From: Lentimicrobium sp.
GTDB lineage: Bacteria > Bacteroidota > Bacteroidia > Bacteroidales > Lentimicrobiaceae
Direction: 5' to 3'
Length of the DNA: 5,494 nucleotides
Assembly: GCA_013336205.1 (NCBI GenBank)
Contig: JAAXUD010000226.1
Location: 1 to 5,494 of the forward strand
The translations under genes were made by a program, and so were the position numbers. Of this stretch, positions 1 to 5,494 are shown piece by piece. A model generated the notes under the pieces. It searched no databases and was not told the DNA's origin. It saw only the letters and a list, made by a program, of their open reading frames with translations. How positions within the stretch are numbered: position 1 is the stretch's first letter; each line of letters starts with the position of its first letter.

Positions 1-1025
1 ACTTCCTGAAGCTTTTTTCTGAGCTGCAGGAAGTCTTCAGTGTTGATTATTTTAAAGGCGATGAAGATCTGTTGGTTGCTATACAGGCAAATGCTGTATC
101 TCATTATAAAGTTGTTACCATGCTCATGCCGTTAGCGGTTACCGATTATACTGATTTTTATTCCAGTATTGAGCATGCAACCAATGTGGGCAAAATGTTC
201 CGCGACCCGGCCAATGCACTATTACCCAACTGGCGTCATTTGCCGGTGGGCTATCACGGCAGGGCATCATCGATCGTCGTTTCCGGAACCAACATTCATC
301 GCCCTAAAGGCCAGACAATGCCGGCTGGTGCCGAAAAACCTGTTTTCGGACCCACAGCCATGTTTGACTTTGAACTTGAAATGGCTTTTGTGGTTGGTCA
401 GTCAACAGACCTGGGCGAGAGTGTCAGGGCTGATGAAGCTGAAAACTACATCTTCGGTTTCCTTTTGTTTAATGATTTATCTGCAAGAGACATACAATCA
501 TGGGAATATGTTCCGCTCGGGCCTTTCCTGTCGAAGAATTTTGGTTCAGTGGTTTCACCATGGATTGTTACCCTTGAGGCATTGGAGCCATTCAGGGTGC
601 AAGGGCCGGAGCAGGAACCTGAAGTTCTCCCCTATCTGAAAACTCAAGGGCTCCGGAATTTTGACATCAACCTCGAAGTGTTTATCAGACCTGAAAACGG
701 CCATGAAAACCTGGTATGCCGTTCCAATTTCAGATACATGTACTGGAATATCTGCCAGCAACTGGCGCACCATACCATCAATGGTTGTAACATCACAGTC
801 GGTGATCTCTATGCGTCCGGTACGATAAGCGGATCAGAACCAGGCTCTTACGGATCTATGCTTGAGCTGACCTGGCGTGGCAGTAAACCTATTAAGCTCG
901 ACGACGAAAGTGAACGCAAATTTATCAATGACCATGACACGATGATAATCAGGGGTTATTGCCAGAACGAAGAGCTGAGAATCGGCTTCGGTGAATGTGA
1001 AACAAAGGTGCTGCCTGCCAGATAA
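1..1025 (+). CDS. fahA: Fumarylacetoacetase, 5'-truncated by window edge
   Basis: Hydrolyses 4-fumarylacetoacetate to fumarate and acetoacetate (EC 3.7.1.2), the final cytosolic step of phenylalanine/tyrosine breakdown via homogentisate. The frame is open from the first complete codon at base 3 (FLKLFSELQEV...) to TAA at 1023-1025, giving 340 visible residues. Alignment from memory to human FAH suggests about 75 residues are missing; the TTG at 72 is internal, not the start. The catalytic core aligns almost without gaps. DYTDFYSS holds the metal Asp and substrate Tyr (human D126, Y128). The catalytic His codon is 174-176 (H133) and the Arg codon 201-203 (R142). FELEMAF gives the two metal Glu (E199, E201), FNDLSARDIQ gives D233, R237 and Q240, GPFLSK gives K253, and ASGTISG gives T350. 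All expected active-site residues are present, so the enzyme should be functional. The flavin-reductase-like gene follows after 9 bases, suggesting one operon. Family assignment is near certain. Confidence 0.97.
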   Translation, partial: FLKLFSELQEVFSVDYFKGDEDLLVAIQANAVSHYKVVTMLMPLAVTDYTDFYSSIEHATNVGKMFRDPANALLPNWRHLPVGYHGRASSIVVSGTNIHRPKGQTMPAGAEKPVFGPTAMFDFELEMAFVVGQSTDLGESVRADEAENYIFGFLLFNDLSARDIQSWEYVPLGPFLSKNFGSVVSPWIVTLEALEPFRVQGPEQEPEVLPYLKTQGLRNFDINLEVFIRPENGHENLVCRSNFRYMYWNICQQLAHHTINGCNITVGDLYASGTISGSEPGSYGSMLELTWRGSKPIKLDDESERKFINDHDTMIIRGYCQNEELRIGFGECETKVLPAR

Positions 1026-1034
1026 TTGATAGAT

Positions 1035-1928
1035 ATGTTTAAATCAATAGACCCTTCAAAAATTAACCACTCAGAACTTCACAAACTGATGCTGGGTGCC
1101 ATTGCGCCACGACCTGTGGCATTTGCCAGTACAATTGATGCCGAAGGGCGGCCTAACCTCTCCCCTTTTAGCTTTTTCAATGCTTTCGGAGTTAATCCAA
1201 GCACCATTATTTTCAGCCCTTCGCGCAGAGGCCGCGACAATACAACCAAGGATACCTACGACAATATAAAACAGATTCCTGAAGTAGTGATTAATGCAGT
1301 GACCTACAGCATGGTTGAACAGGTAAGCCTTGCCAGTACTGAATTTCCCAAAGGTGTTAATGAATTCGAGAAATCAGGGTTTACACCGATTGCCTCAGAT
1401 AAGGTGAGACCATTCAGGGTTATGGAATCGCCGGTGCAATGGGAATGTAAAGTGAGGCAGGTAATTGAGACCGGAACCGGGGGCGGTGCCGCCAACCTCG
1501 TGATCTGTGAAGTTCTGCTGGTTCATGTTAACGAAGAGATGTTGGACGCCCATGGACTGATCGATACACAACGCATTGACCTGGTGGGCCGTATGGGTGG
1601 TGACTATTATGTAAGAGCGCATGGAAACAGTCTGTTCGAAGTCGAAAAGCCCCTGTCAAAACCAGCGATCGGCATTGATGCCCTCACCGCCAGTCTGAGG
1701 AACAGCCCATTGCTTACAGGCAATGAACTTGGTAAACTTGGCTCTGCTGAATCAGTACCAACACCTCTGGAAATAGCCAGGGTTGCTGAATTGAGTGAAA
1801 TAAAAGAAATTTTCGAAAATCTGATCCTGACCCATGAGGCAAAACTTGAGAAGCTTCATAATTTAATCAGAATCGCACTTTCCGAAGGCCGGAAAAGGGA
1901 TGCCCTCGCTATCGGATATTTATTATAG
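1035..1928 (+). CDS. Flavin reductase-like / FMN-binding split-barrel protein
   Basis: This is a 297-residue cytosolic protein of the flavin-reductase-like (DIM6/NTAB, COG1853) family, whose members bind FMN in a split beta-barrel and often reduce flavin with NAD(P)H. Typical family motifs occur in order: APRPVAFAST (about 24-33), NLSPFSFFNAF (41-51), KDTYDNI (72-78), FPKGVNEF (104-111), ESPVQWECK (131-139) and GRMGGDYY (185-192). The barrel ends near residue 207. About 90 residues follow, the last 55 apparently helical (LEIARVAELSEIKEIF...), an extension absent from the shortest flavin reductases. I chose ATG 1035 over the in-frame TTG 1026 because ATG is the stronger start and the family-like sequence begins there; no clear ribosome binding site supports either. 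The 9-base gap from fahA implies co-transcription and a link to aromatic amino-acid breakdown. Its substrate is unknown: it may supply reduced flavin to a partner or be an enzyme itself. Family is confident, function is not. Confidence 0.88.
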   Translation: MFKSIDPSKINHSELHKLMLGAIAPRPVAFASTIDAEGRPNLSPFSFFNAFGVNPSTIIFSPSRRGRDNTTKDTYDNIKQIPEVVINAVTYSMVEQVSLASTEFPKGVNEFEKSGFTPIASDKVRPFRVMESPVQWECKVRQVIETGTGGGAANLVICEVLLVHVNEEMLDAHGLIDTQRIDLVGRMGGDYYVRAHGNSLFEVEKPLSKPAIGIDALTASLRNSPLLTGNELGKLGSAESVPTPLEIARVAELSEIKEIFENLILTHEAKLEKLHNLIRIALSEGRKRDALAIGYLL

Positions 1929-2011
1929 AAGAAAATATCTACTGCAATTTTTTCTTTCACAAAGTCATTTTATAAGAATTTCCGGTTATATACTGAATTT
2001 TAAAATTTTCA

Positions 2012-2031
2012 TCAATTCTTGCCTGAATTGA
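2012..2031. repeat. Short hairpin, TCAATTC / GAATTGA
   Basis: A perfect 7-bp inverted repeat (2012-2018 with 2025-2031) encloses the six-base loop TTGCCT. It has no T-tract on either side, so it is not a classical terminator. It shares the words CAATTC and GAATTG with the dyads at 2186-2200 and 2227-2241. Confidence 0.6.
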
Positions 2032-2053
2032 CAGAACATCAGGTTCCTAAAGA

Positions 2054-2069
2054 CAGTAACATTTTACTG
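2054..2069. repeat. Short hairpin, CAGTAA / TTACTG
   Basis: A perfect 6-bp inverted repeat with the four-base loop CATT lies just before the A-tract of the terminator. It may be a minor stabilising structure at a transcript 3' end, or chance in AT-rich DNA. Confidence 0.4.
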
Positions 2070-2080
2070 CCAAAAAAGAC

Positions 2081-2120
2081 AAAAAAAAACCCGGCTCACA
2101 AACACGCCGGGCTTCTTTTC
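2081..2120. terminator. Bidirectional rho-independent terminator
   Basis: The stem CCCGGC (2090-2095) pairs with GCCGGG (2106-2111) around a 10-base loop. On the minus strand it is followed by nine T (complement of 2081-2089), an ideal terminator for the receptor/lipoprotein operon ending about 200 bases upstream. On the plus strand it is followed by TTCTTTTC (2113-2120), a weaker tract that would stop transcripts from fahA and the flavin protein gene. It is the only strongly GC-paired hairpin in the gap, and its position between convergent genes fits dual use. Confidence 0.88.
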
Positions 2121-2145
2121 ACAATCACAAACAAAAACTTTACCC

Positions 2146-2177
2146 AAATTGAGCAATTTTAAAAAAAATCGCTCAAT
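2146..2177. repeat. Overlapping AT-rich hairpins
   Basis: Two inverted repeats overlap. ATTGAGC (2148-2154) pairs with GCTCAAT (2171-2177); after one A:C mismatch the stem continues as ATTTT/AAAAT (2156-2160 with 2165-2169), closing an AAAA loop. The second, AAATTG-AG-CAATTT at 2146-2159, is a compact dyad of the same type as those at 2186-2200 and 2227-2241. The two cannot form at once in one strand. No T-tract follows on either strand. Confidence 0.6.
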
Positions 2178-2249
2178 CGATCAGGGAATTGTAACAATTC
2201 ACTTTGAATCAAATCAACCAAATGGTGAATTGAAACAATTCCCAAATCG
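2178..2249. repeat. Long nested inverted repeat with palindromic arms
   Basis: Arm gggaattgtaacaattcac (2184-2202) pairs with gtgaattgaaacaattccc (2225-2243) at 17 of 19 positions, across a 22-base spacer. After a 2x2 internal loop the stem continues as CGAT (2178-2181) with ATCG (2246-2249). Each arm is itself a dyad: GAATTGT-A-ACAATTC at 2186-2200 and GAATTG-AAA-CAATTC at 2227-2241. The spacer holds a third, TTTGA-A-TCAAA at 2203-2213. The element can therefore fold as one long stem or as several small ones. It could be a 3'-UTR RNA structure, a pair of protein-binding sites, or a small repeat-derived element; the sequence alone does not decide. Confidence 0.7.
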
Positions 2250-2254
2250 GGGTT

Positions 2255-2304
2255 TACCTGAGTAAAGCAACATATCGTTTCACTCGATTTGCTTAACTCA
2301 GGTA
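2255..2304. repeat. 16-bp inverted repeat hairpin
   Basis: Arm tacctgagtaaagcaa (2255-2270) pairs with ttgcttaactcaggta (2289-2304) at 15 of 16 positions. The stem can continue as ATCG/CGAT (2274-2277 with 2285-2288) after a three-base bulge, leaving a seven-base loop. It lies 12 bases beyond the lipoprotein stop codon on the minus strand, so it would form in that operon's 3' untranslated RNA. No T-tract follows; a role in 3'-end stability is inference. Confidence 0.7.
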
Positions 2305-2305
2305 T

Positions 2306-2332
2306 AATATCAGAGTCACAACTTCTGATATT
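2306..2332 (-). repeat. Hairpin spanning the lipoprotein stop codon
   Basis: AATATCAG (2306-2313) is a perfect inverted repeat of CTGATATT (2325-2332), with one further A-T pair (2314 with 2324), giving a 9-bp stem and a nine-base loop. On the minus strand the loop contains the last codon and the TGA stop at 2316-2318. One base separates it from the next hairpin (2255-2304), so the two could stack in the mRNA. Confidence 0.55.
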
Positions 2333-3341
2333 CAAACGTCGGATAGCCTTTCTGGCCAAGGTCATTATAGAAATCAATAAACCTCAGTTTAAACAAATAG
2401 CCATCTGAATTTTTTATGATATATACCATCTCTGGTATAGCTGTATAGGTTACATTTCCGGTTGAAACATCACCGTTTACTTTTTTCCAGTCGTAGCCAA
2501 CCACATCGCGCCTGCTTGTTAAAATCAGACTCTCTGCAAACTCCCTGGTAATGCTTTCAAAAGGTGTTAATGAATCCATCACAGCCGAAACCAGTGTATC
2601 ATTTATCAAAATGCCGGTAACGAGGTAGGGATAAGGTTCTCCGGTATCGGTAAACAAAAGTGTTGTATATTGGGTAAACAGGAGGTCCCACTCCGATTGT
2701 AATGGTTCTGGCTGAACAGCATTCTGGCCGCTTTCAAAAGACATCGCCACATACCTGAGCCCTGATACTTTTGTAAAACTAAAAGTCCGCTCATCGGTTC
2801 CATCCAGGTTTGCAATTCTAATGCTTACTTCTCCGGTGGATGAATTTAAAAGTGGTTGTATTTTAATAAACCCTGCCGGAAGACCTTCCGCATCAATACC
2901 ACGATCAACCAGCAACACTTCCCGTTGACTTACCGGACCACTGGCTGTTGAATCCCACCAGGTTCCGATTGCATTCCCGGAGGGATTTCCGGTTGACTCA
3001 TCAAACTGCCAGACAAATCCCTCGCTTGTATAGCTTGCATCGAAGTTATCAGATTCAGTATGCGCAATTTTAATAAAGCGGGAAGTATTCAAAATTAATG
3101 TATAATCATTTTCCCCGCAGGTAAGGCCTATATCCCAGCTATCCTTTAGGTTTGTGCTAACCACTTCGCCGGTTGACAGGCTAAAATAAGACTGAATACT
3201 ATAATCAGGCAGCATTTCAATCACTTTGGTGGTTACATCTCCCGGGCGGGATGGCTCAATGCGTTCATCCTCCTTGAAACAGGAAGTAAACACGATTATC
3301 GGGGACAATAGTAAGCTAATGAGCTTTAGGTTTCTTATCAT
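2316..3341 (-). CDS. HmuY-family haem-binding-like surface lipoprotein
   Basis: This 341-residue protein has a lipoprotein signal, MIRNLKLISLLLSPIIVFTSC, with lipobox FTSC and lipidated Cys21; acidic residues just after it fit export to the outer membrane or cell surface in Bacteroidota. ATG 3341 is chosen over ATG 3371 because it places a normal signal peptide at the N terminus. Two regions match Porphyromonas gingivalis HmuY as recalled. Near residues 50-85, YFSLSTGEVVS...WDIGL...LILN parallels YFSFSKGEVV...WDMAL...VRLN. The C terminus (about 306-341, MVYIIKNSDGYLFKLRFIDFY...FEY) parallels FFVRGADGNIAKVQFTDY. HmuY passes haem to its TonB-dependent receptor, and here the receptor gene lies directly upstream and overlaps by 26 bases. 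The protein is about 125 residues longer than HmuY, with extra middle sequence and a second WD motif (WDLLF, 218-222). The only His is H94, so the two-His haem site is not conserved. Family likely; ligand uncertain. Confidence 0.85.
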   Translation of the reverse strand: MIRNLKLISLLLSPIIVFTSCFKEDERIEPSRPGDVTTKVIEMLPDYSIQSYFSLSTGEVVSTNLKDSWDIGLTCGENDYTLILNTSRFIKIAHTESDNFDASYTSEGFVWQFDESTGNPSGNAIGTWWDSTASGPVSQREVLLVDRGIDAEGLPAGFIKIQPLLNSSTGEVSIRIANLDGTDERTFSFTKVSGLRYVAMSFESGQNAVQPEPLQSEWDLLFTQYTTLLFTDTGEPYPYLVTGILINDTLVSAVMDSLTPFESITREFAESLILTSRRDVVGYDWKKVNGDVSTGNVTYTAIPEMVYIIKNSDGYLFKLRFIDFYNDLGQKGYPTFEYQKL

Positions 3342-5494
3342 CGCGCCGGATTGAAAAGTTAATTTTAGCAAAATAAGTACGTCCCCAGGCTACCGGAACA
3401 CTTCCACCGCCACCTGAATGTATGCCGCCGTCAGAACCTGAAGAAGTAATATTCGTAACATCAAACAGATTTTTAGCTCCCAGAGAAATGGAAATGCGGT
3501 CGGAATAAAAAGATTTAATAACACTCATATCCAGGTTATGATAATCATCAACCTGACCCTCAGAAATCACACCTGCTTCATCAACAAAAAACCGGGGCAT
3601 TTTACCGGTATATTTATAAAAGGCAGAGATACTGAAATTAGTTTTTTTAGGCCTGTATGTAATTTCTGATGTAACTTCAGGTGACCAGCTAAAATCAGAT
3701 TCACTGCCAGCGGTTCCAAAGGTATTTGATTTCCCTGTTTTGCCATAACCAGCCCTTAAATCAACCGATTTAAAGAGGAAAGACCGCATCATCAGCGAAT
3801 AACCTCTTGTCCGGTAATGATCAACATTGATATAAGTGTAGGTACCTGAACCACTTTCAGCCAGCGTAATAATATTCTCTATGTTATTCAGGAACAGGTT
3901 CAATTCACCTTCGAGTGTAAAGCCTGACTGCTCTGTTTTTTGCGAAAGCTGAAGTTGAAGGTGTTTTGATTCTTCGGGCTTTAGAAGTGGATTTCCCTCA
4001 ATGTTGTGATTTACATCAACAAAATAAAGGTAAAGTTCCTTGATGGAGGGAGCGCGGAATCCGGCAGACCAGGATGCACGGATATTCGAACCTTTCATAG
4101 GTTCTGCTTTGACATGCAAGGCATAAATCAAAGGTGAGCTATATTCAGAATTCCAGGCCATGCGCAACCCAGGCTGAATAAATAACTTTTCTATAGGCTT
4201 GTATTGCATGCTGAAAAATGCAGCCAGATCAGTTATACTTCTGTTTTCACCACCAATTCTTTCACCTCCGGCCCATTCGGCATTGAGGTCATACCCAGCC
4301 TGAAACCCTATTTTACCGGTTTCACCGCGATAGGTATACATGCCACGTGCCATCACGGCTCCGAAAAGGGTGGTATCTGTTTCAACAAGATTCTCTTCCA
4401 GTGTTGTAAGATCATTGTAATAGAGAGATCGGGTGCGCTTGTAGTAAGAATAAGAGGCACTTGCCGAAAAATTGTTACAACCTTTGGTTTGAGCGCTTAC
4501 TTTGGCTGTGTAGCGTTCTGTATTAAAATGATTGTCGAATGCTTTTTCGTAATACGGTGGGAGTAAATCACCATTGCTGATTAGCAATTCATCAAACAGA
4601 CTCAGTTTAGTTCTTAATGATATCTTTCTGAAGTTAACATTATAGTCAAAGTCTGTATTAAACTGGCGGCGGGGTTTCCACTCCATCGCGCGACCCTGTT
4701 TATCACCCTGGAATCCATCAAAGAAATTACGACCGGCCTGAAGCGAAAATCCGTGAATGCCTTTTCCTATTCCAAATCCACCATCAAAATTGTAAACACC
4801 AACCGATTCAGCATAAGCGGAAGCATTGGCCGATAAGCGATTTCCGGTATTATCTTTTGGTATAATATTGATAACACCAGCCAGTGCATTGCTGCCGTAA
4901 ATTACCGACATTGGTCCTTCAATTACTTCGACCTGCTGTGCCTGCTGAAGGTTTATCTGGGTAAGGTCAATAATACCATTGAGCCGGCCGATGACCGGAA
5001 CTCCGTCAATCAGGATTTTCACATTTTCGCCTGACAGCCCCTGAAGGCTCATACCGGTACCCAGTGCACCATCCTGCGAAAGTCTGATATTCATCTGATT
5101 TTTTAGCAGTCCAGCCAGATCGTAGGCAGCCCGCTTCTGAATCTGCATTGAATTGATTACATTAATCTTATAAATTGAACGATCGGCACTCACCGGGCTA
5201 TACTGGGCAGTAACCACCATTTCATCAAAGGTAAATGAGGCAGGTTGAAGCCTTATTTCGGCAAATTTTCCGGGACTCAGGGTATCAGTATATGTCTGAA
5301 AACCAACATATGAGACTGAAATAGCACTTCTGACACTCACCGTATATCCAGTGTAACCAGTTGTATCGCTGACATAGTACTTTGACTGTTCAGAACCTAC
5401 AGGCGTAACTTTTACATGAGCAAAAGGCACCGGCTTACCTGATGAACCATCAAGTATCCGGAGTTCTGCCTTTTGAGCATGCGCATGTAATGCA
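3316..5494 (-). CDS. TonB-dependent outer-membrane receptor, haem-receptor type (5'-truncated)
   Basis: The gene enters from the right edge and ends at TAG 3316-3318, giving 725 visible residues. The first, LHAHAQ, look like the end of a signal peptide, so only its first part is missing; the GTG at 5430 is internal. Next come a carboxypeptidase-regulatory-like domain (ILDGSSGKPVPFAHVKV... to about base 5240), a linker with DEMVVTAQ, a plug domain (SIYKINVI...LIDGVPVIGR...VEVIEGPMSVIYGSNALAGVINII, to about 4860) and a beta-barrel ending in WGRTYFAKINFSI. A charged tail, RRDDKKPKAH, follows the last strand. Haem-receptor signatures are visible: FRAP at 4048-4059, NPLL (the NPxL box) at 3982-3993, and a His between them at 4006-4008. 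The HSGGGGS loop before the final strand is glycine-rich. The plug has no His, so the plug-side haem ligand of HmuR/HemR is missing. The downstream HmuY-like lipoprotein supports haem or a similar ligand. TonB-dependent receptor is certain; haem is probable. Confidence 0.93.
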   Translation of the reverse strand, partial: ALHAHAQKAELRILDGSSGKPVPFAHVKVTPVGSEQSKYYVSDTTGYTGYTVSVRSAISVSYVGFQTYTDTLSPGKFAEIRLQPASFTFDEMVVTAQYSPVSADRSIYKINVINSMQIQKRAAYDLAGLLKNQMNIRLSQDGALGTGMSLQGLSGENVKILIDGVPVIGRLNGIIDLTQINLQQAQQVEVIEGPMSVIYGSNALAGVINIIPKDNTGNRLSANASAYAESVGVYNFDGGFGIGKGIHGFSLQAGRNFFDGFQGDKQGRAMEWKPRRQFNTDFDYNVNFRKISLRTKLSLFDELLISNGDLLPPYYEKAFDNHFNTERYTAKVSAQTKGCNNFSASASYSYYKRTRSLYYNDLTTLEENLVETDTTLFGAVMARGMYTYRGETGKIGFQAGYDLNAEWAGGERIGGENRSITDLAAFFSMQYKPIEKLFIQPGLRMAWNSEYSSPLIYALHVKAEPMKGSNIRASWSAGFRAPSIKELYLYFVDVNHNIEGNPLLKPEESKHLQLQLSQKTEQSGFTLEGELNLFLNNIENIITLAESGSGTYTYINVDHYRTRGYSLMMRSFLFKSVDLRAGYGKTGKSNTFGTAGSESDFSWSPEVTSEITYRPKKTNFSISAFYKYTGKMPRFFVDEAGVISEGQVDDYHNLDMSVIKSFYSDRISISLGAKNLFDVTNITSSGSDGGIHSGGGGSVPVAWGRTYFAKINFSIRRDDKKPKAH

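Larger units (their letters stand above)
1929..2315. other. Convergent intergenic region rich in inverted repeats
   Basis: This 387-base AT-rich gap separates the 3' ends of the two operons. No convincing gene is present. It contains a bidirectional terminator and at least six inverted repeats, listed separately. I saw no good match to the Bacteroidota promoter pattern (TTG near -33, TAnnTTTG near -7), as expected where both flanking genes point inward. The first 80 bases hold only poly-A/T runs and a perfect AATTTTAAAATT palindrome at 1996-2007. Confidence 0.8.

Noticed and set aside
169..773. Frames on both strands inside fumarylacetoacetase
   Set aside because: They overlap conserved catalytic coding sequence in other frames and are shadows.
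1304..1622. Two minus-strand frames inside the flavin-reductase-like gene
   Set aside because: They lie antisense to conserved split-barrel motifs and show no independent coding signal.
1929..1966. Possible terminator directly after the flavin-reductase-like gene
   Set aside because: Only a weak A/T-only pairing (GAAAAT with ATTTTTTC) is present, with no GC stem.
2146..2304. Possible CRISPR array or MITE
   Set aside because: The repeats are short inverted dyads without regular spacers, and I found no clear terminal inverted repeats with flanking target duplications.
2159..2377. A 72-codon minus-strand frame crossing the lipoprotein 3' end and the hairpin region
   Set aside because: Its start lies inside the lipoprotein gene and most of its body is made of the inverted repeats; the protein has no recognisable family features.
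3342..3371. Upstream ATG at 3371 for the lipoprotein
   Set aside because: It would add ten residues before the signal peptide; ATG 3341 gives a standard lipoprotein signal with Cys at position 21.
4204..4566. A 120-codon plus-strand frame inside the receptor gene
   Set aside because: It lies opposite a clear beta-barrel coding region and the translated sequence has no domain-like features.

Overview
The window most likely comes from a member of the Bacteroidota. It carries a TonB-dependent receptor with an N-terminal carboxypeptidase-regulatory-like domain, a HmuY-family lipoprotein, and start codons with no convincing Shine-Dalgarno sequence. Genus cannot be read from the sequence. The four genes form two convergent pairs, and both outer genes run off the window.

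Left half, plus strand: the C-terminal four fifths of fumarylacetoacetase (fahA, 5' end outside the window), then after 9 bases a 297-residue flavin-reductase-like (FMN-binding split barrel) protein. FahA performs the last step of phenylalanine/tyrosine breakdown through homogentisate. The flavin protein is probably co-transcribed with it, but its exact role is unknown.

Right half, minus strand: an almost complete outer-membrane TonB-dependent receptor (only the start of its signal peptide is missing) overlaps by 26 bases a HmuY-family surface lipoprotein. The receptor has the FRAP and NPxL boxes with a histidine between them, as in haem receptors. Together they look like a haem (or related ligand) capture and import pair: the lipoprotein binds ligand at the surface and the receptor imports it using TonB energy. 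The order is reversed relative to the Porphyromonas gingivalis hmuYR operon, and the histidines that hold haem in P. gingivalis HmuY are not evident here.

Middle, about 1929-2315: the two operons converge on an AT-rich gap with a GC-stem hairpin that has an A-tract on one side and a T-rich tract on the other, a good bidirectional terminator. Between it and the lipoprotein stop codon lies a dense run of inverted repeats, including two long ones and several sharing the word AATTG/CAATT. This is the least explained part of the window. I see no RNA gene, CRISPR array, insertion sequence or obvious new multi-gene system.
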